This document shows, piece by piece, positions 31,562 through 39,672 of a stretch of DNA of 58,498 bases (position 1 is the first letter of the stretch; every line of letters starts with the position of its first letter). The stretch comes from Teredinibacter waterburyi (GTDB taxonomy: Bacteria > Pseudomonadota > Gammaproteobacteria > Pseudomonadales > Cellvibrionaceae), in NCBI RefSeq assembly GCF_001922985.1, contig NZ_MRUH01000056.1, positions 1 to 58,498 of the forward strand, read 5' to 3'. Made by a program: the position numbers and the translations under genes. Under the pieces are notes generated by a model. It saw nothing but the letters and a program-made list of their open reading frames with translations, was not told where the DNA came from and did no database searches.

Positions 31562-34021
31562 ATGCCAGCACCCACAAATTCAACCGCAAAGCCTCGGCCC
31601 AGCCTGCATTATCGCTTGGTACTTACAGGGCAATTGTTCGACGGTTTCGAGCGCTCTGCGGTGGCCGAACGCTTGGGTAAGCTGTTAAAAATTGGCTCAG
31701 CCAAAGCCGCAACACTACTGATGGGTGAGGCCACCGTGATAAAGCGCAACCTGCCATCAGAACGCGCGCAAAGCTACGCTGAAAAATTTAAACAACTCGG
31801 CGTGGTTGCCCTCCTGGAGCAAGAGCCTATATCAGCCGCCTCTCCGACAGCCGCAACGATAAACACACAGGAGGCTCGACCCGCAAAAAATAACAGTGTG
31901 GTTAACCCTTCGCGCTCGCCAAAAGCCATTGCCACGCGCGCGCAGCGTTCACTTATTGCTAGCGCAAAGCTTGTTCCGGCGGCCACCGGTATATGCGCTA
32001 TCGTTGCCGGCTATGCGCTTGTGTGGTTTCTACTTATCGGCTTTGCTATCGCGGCACTTGTTGCTATTTTTATTAGCGACATAAGTTCCACCGGCCAGGC
32101 ACTCTATGCTGTTGCTAGCCTACTCGCCTTGGGTATCGCTTTATTGCTCATGCGACCACTATTTCCACGGCGTAGTAGTCGCCGCGAAAGTGTTACGCTG
32201 GAATTTGAAAAACACCCAAAACTCGCCAAGTTTATCCAGCGTGTGGCGACCGATTTAGGCGCAACCATTCCCGTTGCACTCCAAGTCGACTGCGGTAACA
32301 GCATTAGCATTAAGCAACAAAGGTCCGCGAAAATTCTTTCGGTAAAACTCGGCGCGGCATTGCTGTGCACGATTTCAACACGCGAATTGGCCGCACTATT
32401 GGCTTCCGCGCTCGGGCCTTGGTGCTCTACTCGACGCACACTGTTACTCTACGTTAACCACGCTAGCGAACGCCTGCTAGCTGTCGCCAGCAATAACGAT
32501 GGCTGGCAACACTGGGCCGCGCGAAAATCTGATCGTTTTTATTCGCCAGTAATATCCAAACTAAAAACAACCCTGTTGCGTTACAGCAGCTTACTGTTCC
32601 AACCCATTCAAGGTTTAAATCACCTTTTGTTAAAAGCATTGCAAAATGATTCGCAAAAGAGCTGGGACGAAGGTGCAATCGAACTTGTCGGGACCACCGC
32701 ATTTATTGCAGCGCTTAAACGCGAACATGTAACTCAGCTCGCAAGCGAACACGCCAACCAACTATTGCATGGTGTTATGGCAAAGCAGTATCAGGTAAAT
32801 AACCTACCGCGCTTTATTTTATATCTCACCGACACCGCCAGCCAATCTCGTGCCCTCCAGGAAAAACTTGGCAAGGACCTTCAGGCGAGTGATTCCATCA
32901 GCAATGTTAGCGTGCAAGCCCGCCTAAACAATCGCATCCACCACGCCGAAGATTTGGATATACAAAAGCAAACCTACGAAACCCATGCCGCGGCGGAATT
33001 AGTCGCCAACTTTAACGCGCTGTGCGAACGGGTAACGCCGCTGTTCTATCGCGAACACGGCCTCAACATTAAACACCAAGACCTCAGTGATATAAATCAA
33101 CTACTGGTTAAAGTCGAACAGGAACGTAAACGCGAACAACAGCTTAACCACTATTACAACCAGTGGTTTAAACCCGATATTTTTTGGCCAATTCCCAAAG
33201 CGGGCAGCATCGAAGCAAAAGAAGTAGAAGCTGGGCTTAGCGAAGACAAGCTTGCGGAGTCTCAACGGCAACAGTTAAACGACATTATTTTGCGTATTCG
33301 TCATCTCACGCCAGACTATCTAAGCCTACTGGAACACGAAAAATCCGCGCGGGAAAAACACGAAAAGTTTTTTGCTGCTAACGAAATTCGAAAAGCTGGC
33401 TATGCCATTAGCTCCTTAGAAGCCGGTATTGCCGAGTCGCAACTTGCGAGCTTTCAGATTCACGCCGATGAAGCGCGCCTGCAATATACCGGTGTTGCCA
33501 TCCGCATCCACAAGATGCGCGAACACATGGGCTTACGTCTCTATCTCGCGGCGTCACTACACCCTGATGCGATTAAAAAGAAGCAGGCCTTTCAGCTGTT
33601 GGATACACTGGCACGCTTACGCAGCCACTTTGATAAAATTTACGAAATGCGTTTCCGGGTAGGCTTGCTACCGCAGCTAGACAAACGTTTACACGAGAAA
33701 AAAGAAACCGAGCACAGTAAAAAAATCGCCCGTGTTTGTCGCGACATTCCAGAGAATAGCGATGCTATATTGCGGGCGTTAAACCTTATTGCTTTCCCAT
33801 ACGTACCTGGTTTTAATACCCTCGCGAATTTTGTGCAATCACACCTAGAGCCAGTCCCTCCCAAAGGACAACTAAGTGTGGCGCAAGCCGTAAAGCACTT
33901 TAGTGAAATTCAGCACGGGCTCAACAGCGCCAATCATATTCTTAACAGTCAGCTAGTTTCTCTTACCTCGGAATCTGAACGGCTGAACAACATCGTGCAA
34001 ATCAAAATTGCACTAACCTAG
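31562..34021 (+). CDS. Large membrane protein with a decayed M48-peptidase-like domain
   Basis: An 819-residue protein of no family I can name. Parts seen: a small alpha/beta domain (15-88), a disordered basic linker (90-130), two membrane helices (~143-172 and 180-200), a cytosolic M48-like segment (210-400), and a long charged helical C-terminus (430-819). The M48 resemblance rests on LGAALLCTISTRELAALLASALGPW: in active M48 peptidases this is L-x-x-x-L-L-x-x-x-S-x-x-E-L-x-A-V-L-A-H-E-L-G-H, so HELGH has become SALGP. The later SWDEGAIELVG corresponds to the E-x-x-A-D segment. All zinc ligands are missing, so it should be a non-catalytic scaffold. It starts at ATG 31562. Confidence 0.6.
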   Translation: MPAPTNSTAKPRPSLHYRLVLTGQLFDGFERSAVAERLGKLLKIGSAKAATLLMGEATVIKRNLPSERAQSYAEKFKQLGVVALLEQEPISAASPTAATINTQEARPAKNNSVVNPSRSPKAIATRAQRSLIASAKLVPAATGICAIVAGYALVWFLLIGFAIAALVAIFISDISSTGQALYAVASLLALGIALLLMRPLFPRRSSRRESVTLEFEKHPKLAKFIQRVATDLGATIPVALQVDCGNSISIKQQRSAKILSVKLGAALLCTISTRELAALLASALGPWCSTRRTLLLYVNHASERLLAVASNNDGWQHWAARKSDRFYSPVISKLKTTLLRYSSLLFQPIQGLNHLLLKALQNDSQKSWDEGAIELVGTTAFIAALKREHVTQLASEHANQLLHGVMAKQYQVNNLPRFILYLTDTASQSRALQEKLGKDLQASDSISNVSVQARLNNRIHHAEDLDIQKQTYETHAAAELVANFNALCERVTPLFYREHGLNIKHQDLSDINQLLVKVEQERKREQQLNHYYNQWFKPDIFWPIPKAGSIEAKEVEAGLSEDKLAESQRQQLNDIILRIRHLTPDYLSLLEHEKSAREKHEKFFAANEIRKAGYAISSLEAGIAESQLASFQIHADEARLQYTGVAIRIHKMREHMGLRLYLAASLHPDAIKKKQAFQLLDTLARLRSHFDKIYEMRFRVGLLPQLDKRLHEKKETEHSKKIARVCRDIPENSDAILRALNLIAFPYVPGFNTLANFVQSHLEPVPPKGQLSVAQAVKHFSEIQHGLNSANHILNSQLVSLTSESERLNNIVQIKIALT

Positions 34022-34165
34022 CAAAGCTTTCGGCCGTTTATTGGTAACGGTCTATAGGTTTACGGACTATCGGCTAGCAATCTAATTACCGCAACATGTT
34101 AATGCCATTAGCTAGCGCGAATGGCATACTTGCGGCCATCACTTTATTTATTAACTGAGACCTTC

Positions 34166-36001
34166 ATGCGCGGACAAAAAACTGATGTCGCCTTCACTGA
34201 TGTAAACTGGTCCGCACTGCGATCACTTATTCCCTACTTACTTGAATTTAGGCTGCGTATCGGCTTCGCCCTCGTCTGCTTAGTTGCCGCAAAAATGGCA
34301 TCGGTTGGTCTGCCATTTATCTTAAAGCACATCATCGACCACCTTGATGGCAAAACCCTTGGTAGCACAGCAACTGCTAGCACACCACTCGAAAGCAACC
34401 TGTTATCGGCTGATCTGGTTGGGCTGATTTCGCTCCCACTGGGTTTATTGATAGCCTACGGCTTAGTGCGATTTTCCAACGTATTATTCGGCGAACTGCG
34501 AGATTCGCTGTTTGGCCGCGTCACCGAAAGGGCAATGCGTCGCGTCGGGCTAAGCGTTTTTCGCCATATGCACGCGCTAGATTTAGACTTTCACCTCAAT
34601 CGCCGTACCGGCGGGCTGTCTCGCGATATTGAACGCGGCACCAACGGCATTAGCTTTTTAATGCGCTTTATGGTGTTTAACATCGTACCTACACTGCTTG
34701 AAATCGGCATGGTTGTTACCTTGCTACTCCTTAACTACGACCCTTACTTTGCCGTAATCGTGTTGTTCGCGGTAATACTTTACGTAGGTTATTCCGTCTT
34801 CGCTACTGAGTGGCGCACGCACTTTATTCGCGCGGCGAACGCTGCCGAGTCTGCCACTAGCACCCGCGCCGTCGACAGCCTGATGAACTACGAAACCGTA
34901 AAATACTTCACCAATGAAGACTACGAGGCAAACGAGTACGATCGCGAGTTAGCCCACTGGGAAACCGCGCGCCGCAAAAATCGCCTTACCTTATTTGCGC
35001 TTAATGCCGGCCAAGCTTTTGTCATCGCCGCCGCAATGACCGCCGCAATGGTACTGTCGGCGCTAGGTGTTATTCACAACACCATGACACTTGGTGACTT
35101 TGTATTGATCAACGCACTGATGATGCAAATCTTTATGCCGTTAAATTTGCTCGGCTTCGTCTATCGTGAAATGAAGAGTTCGATGGCTAACATCGAAAAA
35201 ATGTTCGACCTACTCGGGCAAAAAAGTAAAGTCGTAGATACGCCAGAGGCACGGGAGTTGCAGGTACGCAACGGCGAGATTAGCTTTAACCAAGTCAGTT
35301 TTCGCTACCACGAAGACCGCAGTATTCTGGAAGACGTTAGCTTTACCATTCCGGCGCGACAAAAAGTCGCTGTGGTTGGTGCCAGCGGCGCGGGTAAGTC
35401 GACGCTACTAAAGCTCCTGTTTCGCTTTTACGATGTTAGTGCCGGCAGTATAACCATTGACGGTCAAGACATTCGCCAGCTATCACTACACTCGCTGCGC
35501 GCCAATATTGGCGTGGTCCCACAAGACACAGTGCTGTTTAACACCAGCATTATGGAAAACATTCGCTACGGTCGTATTGAAGCCAGCGACGAGGAAGTAA
35601 TGACCGCGATTAAGCACGCGCACCTCGCAGATTTTGTAACACAGCTACCCGATGGAGTGAACACCCTCGTTGGTGAACGCGGTTTGAAACTGTCTGGTGG
35701 CGAGAAGCAGCGCGTTGCCATAGCTCGCACCATACTTAAGCAACCGTCGATATTAGTGTTCGACGAAGCAACATCGTCACTGGATAGCAAGTCGGAAAAA
35801 AGTATTTTGGAAGCACTAGAAGAGATTTCGCAAGAACAAACAAGTCTAGTTATTGCGCATCGACTCTCCACAATTGTGAAGGCGGACAAAATTATTGTAT
35901 TGGATCAGGGTAGAATTGTTGAACAAGGCTGCCATGCAGATTTACTCGCCTACAATGGTAAATATGCTCAGCTTTGGCAAATGCAGCAGCAAAACCATTA
36001 A
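34166..36001 (+). CDS. Atm1/HMT1-type ABC exporter
   Basis: About 611 residues from the ATG at 34166. The ATG at 34121 adds 15 and lacks a ribosome site, whereas GAGA lies 6 nt before 34166. Membrane domain with LPFILKHIIDHLDG and the conserved LDLDFHLNRRTGGLSRDIERGTNGI and ALNAGQAFVIAAAMTAAM typical of Atm1/ABCB7. The ATPase has Walker A VGASGAGKST, signature LSGGEKQRVAIART, and LVFDEATSSLD. Homologues export glutathione-linked compounds or heavy-metal complexes across the inner membrane. It is followed after 123 bases by sixA. Confidence 0.88.
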   Translation: MRGQKTDVAFTDVNWSALRSLIPYLLEFRLRIGFALVCLVAAKMASVGLPFILKHIIDHLDGKTLGSTATASTPLESNLLSADLVGLISLPLGLLIAYGLVRFSNVLFGELRDSLFGRVTERAMRRVGLSVFRHMHALDLDFHLNRRTGGLSRDIERGTNGISFLMRFMVFNIVPTLLEIGMVVTLLLLNYDPYFAVIVLFAVILYVGYSVFATEWRTHFIRAANAAESATSTRAVDSLMNYETVKYFTNEDYEANEYDRELAHWETARRKNRLTLFALNAGQAFVIAAAMTAAMVLSALGVIHNTMTLGDFVLINALMMQIFMPLNLLGFVYREMKSSMANIEKMFDLLGQKSKVVDTPEARELQVRNGEISFNQVSFRYHEDRSILEDVSFTIPARQKVAVVGASGAGKSTLLKLLFRFYDVSAGSITIDGQDIRQLSLHSLRANIGVVPQDTVLFNTSIMENIRYGRIEASDEEVMTAIKHAHLADFVTQLPDGVNTLVGERGLKLSGGEKQRVAIARTILKQPSILVFDEATSSLDSKSEKSILEALEEISQEQTSLVIAHRLSTIVKADKIIVLDQGRIVEQGCHADLLAYNGKYAQLWQMQQQNH

Positions 36002-36124
36002 GTTTGCTGGCATATGCGGAAAAGCAGGCAGTGAATAAAAAATATTCGTGCAGCGCCGGGCAGTAATAGGCAAACACGGAATACCTGCACCCAGCCTTAT
36101 CTCAATGGATATGAACACGCGGTT

Positions 36125-36667
36125 ATGAAAGCAGAGAAAACACTTTATTTAGTTCGCCATGCTAAGTCATCGTGGGGCCAGACGGATCTTGATGATAGTG
36201 AGCGCCCACTTAATAAACGCGGCAAAGAAAACGCACCCGACATGGCGGAGCGTCTCGCCCACAATGTAAGCCAAAACGACGGCGAGTTTCCCCGGCCTGA
36301 ATTAATTATTTCCAGCCCCGCAGTGCGCGCCAGCACCACCGCTTACATTATTGCCAAGGCGCTCGGCCTGCCAAATAAAAATGTTGTTCTCGACGAACGC
36401 CTCTATATGCGCGGCACCACCGCCATGCTGGAAGCGCTGGAAGAGTACGGCAACCAACAAACGGCCATTATGATCGTTGGCCACAACCCCGATTTAACCC
36501 AGCTGCACAACCAGCTCAACAGCCTCTATATCGACAACATCCCCACCTGCGCGATTGCCACCATTCGTTTTGATATTGGCGACTGGCACCAGCTACTGAG
36601 TCGCGGCGGCGTAATGGTCGATTTCGACTACCCCAAGCGCTGCATACATAGCGCCAACCATTCCTGA
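36125..36667 (+). CDS. sixA: SixA-type phosphohistidine phosphatase
   Basis: A 180-residue histidine phosphatase: LYLVRHAKSSWG carries the catalytic His, DDSERPLNKRGKENA the second conserved block, and IMIVGHNPDLTQL the second catalytic His. Length and motif spacing match SixA, which removes phosphate from HPt domains of phosphorelays or from PtsN-type proteins. Its 3' end overlaps the end of the convergent LysR gene by 40 bases. Confidence 0.86.
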   Translation: MKAEKTLYLVRHAKSSWGQTDLDDSERPLNKRGKENAPDMAERLAHNVSQNDGEFPRPELIISSPAVRASTTAYIIAKALGLPNKNVVLDERLYMRGTTAMLEALEEYGNQQTAIMIVGHNPDLTQLHNQLNSLYIDNIPTCAIATIRFDIGDWHQLLSRGGVMVDFDYPKRCIHSANHS

Positions 36668-37515
36668 ATACCCGCACTGCGATACTTGTGTTTGTGTATC
36701 ACCAAATAGAAGTGCCTGCGCAAATCCAACCACGGAATATCCAAGGGCACTAACGAGCCCCGCGCGAACGCCTCTTTTAAAGTGATTTTCGACAAGCATG
36801 AAATTCCCAGCCCAGCCTCAACCGCGCGCTTAATCGCCTCGGTATGTTGCAACTGCAAGCGAATATCTAACTGCGGTAAAAGTTCTCGCACCGCGCGGTC
36901 GAAGGTTTGGCGCGTGCCCGAACCCGTCTCGCGCAATATCCATTTAGCGGCTTTAAGGTCGGCTTTTGTAATCGGCTGATCGGTATTTGCCAAGGGGTGA
37001 TCGGGCGAACAAAAACACACCAGCTCATCGTCTCGCCAAGGCAACATTTCCAACTCCGAGTGTTGATATTCACCTTCGATCATACCCAGATCAATTTCGA
37101 AATTTAAAATCTCTTGGGCGATTTTTTGGGTGTTGGCTACCTCCAACTGCACCCGGCTCGACGGCGCGCGGGCCATATATTCGGTAACCAAACTCACACA
37201 TAAATAATTACCGATGGTGAGCGTTGCACCAATTTTTAAGTCGCCAACTACCTGCTGCTGCGCCAGCTCGCGCTCTAGGTCTTCTGCTTGCGCTAAAAAT
37301 GCATCAACCTTCGGCCTAAGGCGTAGCCCGAGCTCGTTGATTTGTAAGCGCTTACCAACCCGGTCGAACAGCTGAATATCAAACTGTGTTTCTAAGTCTT
37401 TTAACGCGCCACTAACCGCCGATTGCGACATCGCCAACTCGGCGGCGGCACGGCTTACATTCTGGTGATGCGAAACCGCCAAGAAGACCTGTAGCTGCTT
37501 CAGGCTGTATTTCAT
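36628..37515 (-). CDS. finR: LysR-type regulator, probable FinR-like regulator of fpr
   Basis: From the ATG at 37515 this is 295 residues. The N-terminal winged HTH (MKYSLKQLQVFLAVSHHQNVSRAAAELAMSQSAVSGALKDLE) and a C-terminal effector domain are typical LysR. The frame is open to 37557, but the HTH starts at 37515. It is divergent from fpr with a 135-base shared region holding a perfect palindrome. In Pseudomonas the same divergent pair is finR-fpr, in which FinR activates fpr under superoxide stress and iron limitation. The gene symbol is inferred from that context. The last 40 bases overlap sixA. Confidence 0.75.
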   Translation of the reverse strand: MKYSLKQLQVFLAVSHHQNVSRAAAELAMSQSAVSGALKDLETQFDIQLFDRVGKRLQINELGLRLRPKVDAFLAQAEDLERELAQQQVVGDLKIGATLTIGNYLCVSLVTEYMARAPSSRVQLEVANTQKIAQEILNFEIDLGMIEGEYQHSELEMLPWRDDELVCFCSPDHPLANTDQPITKADLKAAKWILRETGSGTRQTFDRAVRELLPQLDIRLQLQHTEAIKRAVEAGLGISCLSKITLKEAFARGSLVPLDIPWLDLRRHFYLVIHKHKYRSAGIQEWLALCMQRLG

Positions 37516-37557
37516 TGCTGCCCCCTTAAATTTCAGGCCATATAACGCCAAACCCAT

Positions 37558-37576
37558 ATATCGGTAATTCCGATAT
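37558..37576. promoter_or_regulatory. Candidate LysR operator between finR and fpr
   Basis: ATATCGG-TAATT-CCGATAT is a perfect 7+5+7 palindrome, 43 bases upstream of the LysR start and 74 upstream of fpr. It contains a T-N11-A core as expected for LysR-type binding sites. Its place in the shared region suits both autoregulation and activation of fpr. Confidence 0.6.
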
Positions 37577-37650
37577 TAAATATCATAATTACCCGTTTTA
37601 CCAATTAAAGCTGGCGCGCTAACCTAGCCTCAAATACTGAGGAGCCATTC

Positions 37651-38427
37651 ATGAGCAGCTTGACCAAAGAAACCGTATTAGAAGTACACCACTGGACAGA
37701 CAACCTATTCAGCTTTAAAACCACACGCGACCCCGGTTTTCGCTTTCGCAATGGTCACTTCACCATGATGGGCTTAGAGCAAGAAGGCGGTAAGCCGCTA
37801 TTGCGCGCCTACAGTATTACCAGCGCCAACTACGAAGAGCACCTAGAGTTCTTTAGCATTAAAGTGCCCGACGGCCCTCTTACATCGCAGTTGCAGCACA
37901 TCAAGCCCGGCGATGAGATTATTCTTAACCGCAAAACCACCGGCACACTGGTTACCGACAACCTTTTGCCCGGCAAAAACCTGTGGCTTATCAGCACCGG
38001 CACCGGCCTAGCGCCGTTTATGAGCATCATTAAAGACCCCGACGTGTATGCCCAATACGACAAGGTAATTCTCACCCACGGCGTGCGTACGGTGGCAGAG
38101 CTGGCCTACCAAGACTTTATTACCCAAACCCTGCCCAACAACGAATATTTTGGCGACGAGATTCGCGAGAAGCTGGTGTACTACCCCACAGTAACCCGCG
38201 AGAACTACCGCAACTCAGGCCGTATTACCGACGCCCTACGCAGCGGCCAGCTAACCCGCGGCCTAGAGATGCCCGACATCAACACCGCCGACGACCGCTT
38301 TATGATTTGCGGCAGCCCCAGCATGCTTAAAGACACCTGTGTACTGCTAGACGAACTGGGCTTTAGCGAAACCCGCAACGGCAACCTTGGTCACTATGTG
38401 ATCGAGCGGGCTTTTGTCGAACAATAA
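37651..38427 (+). CDS. fpr: Ferredoxin/flavodoxin--NADP+ reductase
   Basis: A 258-residue FNR of the bacterial Fpr type. The FAD site is LLRAYSITSANYEEHLEFF (R-x-Y-S-I pattern), GPLTSQLQHIKPGD follows, the NADP site is LISTGTGLAPFMSIIKD, and VILTHGVRTVAELAYQDF and FMICGSPSMLKD complete the fold. The C-terminus ends YVIERAFVEQ, close to the subclass ending with an extra residue after the aromatic. It passes electrons between NADPH and ferredoxin or flavodoxin. A GAGGAG ribosome site precedes the ATG, and a hairpin follows the stop. Confidence 0.94.
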   Translation: MSSLTKETVLEVHHWTDNLFSFKTTRDPGFRFRNGHFTMMGLEQEGGKPLLRAYSITSANYEEHLEFFSIKVPDGPLTSQLQHIKPGDEIILNRKTTGTLVTDNLLPGKNLWLISTGTGLAPFMSIIKDPDVYAQYDKVILTHGVRTVAELAYQDFITQTLPNNEYFGDEIREKLVYYPTVTRENYRNSGRITDALRSGQLTRGLEMPDINTADDRFMICGSPSMLKDTCVLLDELGFSETRNGNLGHYVIERAFVEQ

Positions 38428-38441
38428 TCCTTGCTACTATC

Positions 38442-38473
38442 GCCCGCCTGAATCCGTGGCGGGCGCCTTCCTT
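38442..38473 (+). terminator. Probable terminator of fpr
   Basis: A 7-bp GC-rich stem, GCCCGCC (38442-38448) with GGCGGGC (38458-38464), lies 14 bases after the fpr stop. The following tract (GCCTTCCTT) is poor in T, so termination strength is doubtful. Confidence 0.5.
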
Positions 38474-38652
38474 GGCTGCCTACTCGGGTGCCGTCTTTAG
38501 TAATGCTGTTAGTACTGCTCAAAAAGCGTACGGCTTAAAAAGAGTACTACCCAAAGACGACCGTTTAATAAGAATGCCGCTGTGTAAGCCAGGTTTGATA
38601 AGGCTTGAACATAGCGCCACTCTTTTGTCATCCATAAAAAAAGAGCAAGATT

Positions 38653-39393
38653 ATGCCCTCATTGATGTTTTATCAGAAGCCTGCCGGCCTAGACAAAAAT
38701 AAACACGCCAAGCTTAAGTACAAGTCGGGTCAAGACTACGGCTTTGCCCGCAACACCAACTCTATCCCCCTTGGCGGTATGGAGTTCTTCCAAGCGTGTC
38801 GCGACTTCCCTATCTTGTTCATCAAGAATCAAGACAACAAATTCATCCCTATGGCCATTTTATCGCTGCATACCGGCGGTCACGATATTGATGACAAGTG
38901 GACAGGCACCTACATTCCCGCCTTTATTCGTCGCTACCCCTTCGCCCTAACCGAAGACGGCATTGTAATTTTTGACGAAGAAGCGCCACACCTAACCTTA
39001 GACGAAGGCGAAGGCGAGCTACTGTTTAACGACAAACAAGAAGCCACCACAACCTTAAATAACGTTGTGAACTTTTTACGTGCCGCCGACCAGTCCTTCC
39101 GTAAAACCGAAGAGTTCTGTACCGCCGTAGCCGAAAAAGATTTGTTCCAGCCGTTTAACGCCAACGTAAAATACGATGGCATGAACGTTTCTCTAAGCGA
39201 GCTGTACTGCATAGACGAAAAGAAATGGCACGAAGCCCTTAGCGCCGAAGAAGTTAACGACTGGTTCCGTCGCGGTTGGATAGCTTGGGTACACGCTCAC
39301 CTACATTCATTTGGTTCTATTTCTGAACTGGTTAAACGCAAGCGCAACAAACCAGCCGAAGCCGCCACCGGCGCAGAAACCCCAGCTAAATAA
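38653..39393 (+). CDS. SapC family protein
   Basis: A 246-residue protein matching the SapC family (PF07277): near the start MFYQKPAGLDKNKHAKLKYK, then GMEFFQACRDFPILFIK and GTYIPAFIRRYPFAL, the usual 'YVPAFIRRYPF' core, and FDEEAPHLTLDEGEGELLF. There is no membrane or signal sequence. In polysaccharide-using marine bacteria these proteins often accompany TonB-dependent receptors and tryptophan-halogenase-like genes. Here neither is nearby. Function is not established; older links to S-layers or peptide resistance are not informative. The ATG at 38665 is an alternative start. Confidence 0.8.
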   Translation: MPSLMFYQKPAGLDKNKHAKLKYKSGQDYGFARNTNSIPLGGMEFFQACRDFPILFIKNQDNKFIPMAILSLHTGGHDIDDKWTGTYIPAFIRRYPFALTEDGIVIFDEEAPHLTLDEGEGELLFNDKQEATTTLNNVVNFLRAADQSFRKTEEFCTAVAEKDLFQPFNANVKYDGMNVSLSELYCIDEKKWHEALSAEEVNDWFRRGWIAWVHAHLHSFGSISELVKRKRNKPAEAATGAETPAK

Positions 39394-39441
39394 AAAGCCG
39401 ATATTGAAGGCCCTAAAACGGGCTGACTTAACAACACCAAT

Positions 39442-39478
39442 CCGCAGCGACAGCACCAACCACGTCGCTGCGGTTTTT
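39442..39478 (+). terminator. Rho-independent terminator after sapC
   Basis: A perfect 10-bp stem, CCGCAGCGAC (39442-39451) with GTCGCTGCGG (39464-39473), followed by TTTTT. It cleanly separates sapC from the next gene. Confidence 0.88.
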
Positions 39479-39589
39479 ATTCCCTCTCTTTTATTTCTGC
39501 CGTTTATACCTACTATCTATATCTACCGCCCAAAACAACATCCAAAAAGCCCCAGCCAAAATCTCTAAGTTGAAAAGCACGCCATCAAA

Positions 39590-39618
39590 CTGTCACATAA
39601 CCGTCAACTAAAGTTCAC
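39590..39618 (+). promoter_or_regulatory. Candidate Pho box upstream of the phytase-like gene
   Basis: Three 7-bp units at 11-bp spacing: CTGTCAC (39590), CCGTCAA (39601) and AGTTCAC (39612), each separated by a 4-bp A/T-rich spacer (ATAA, CTAA). The PhoB consensus is CTGTCAT repeated every 11 bp. It lies 55 bases before the start of a gene whose product resembles phytases, which fits control by phosphate starvation. Confidence 0.55.
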
Positions 39619-39672
39619 GTTGCTTTGGCAGCATCCCGCTCTGATTAAAACAACAGACTTGGGGATACCAAT

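Noticed and set aside
38472-38702. A 76-residue ORF before sapC
   Set aside because: It overlaps the sapC start in another frame, resembles no protein and lacks a ribosome site.
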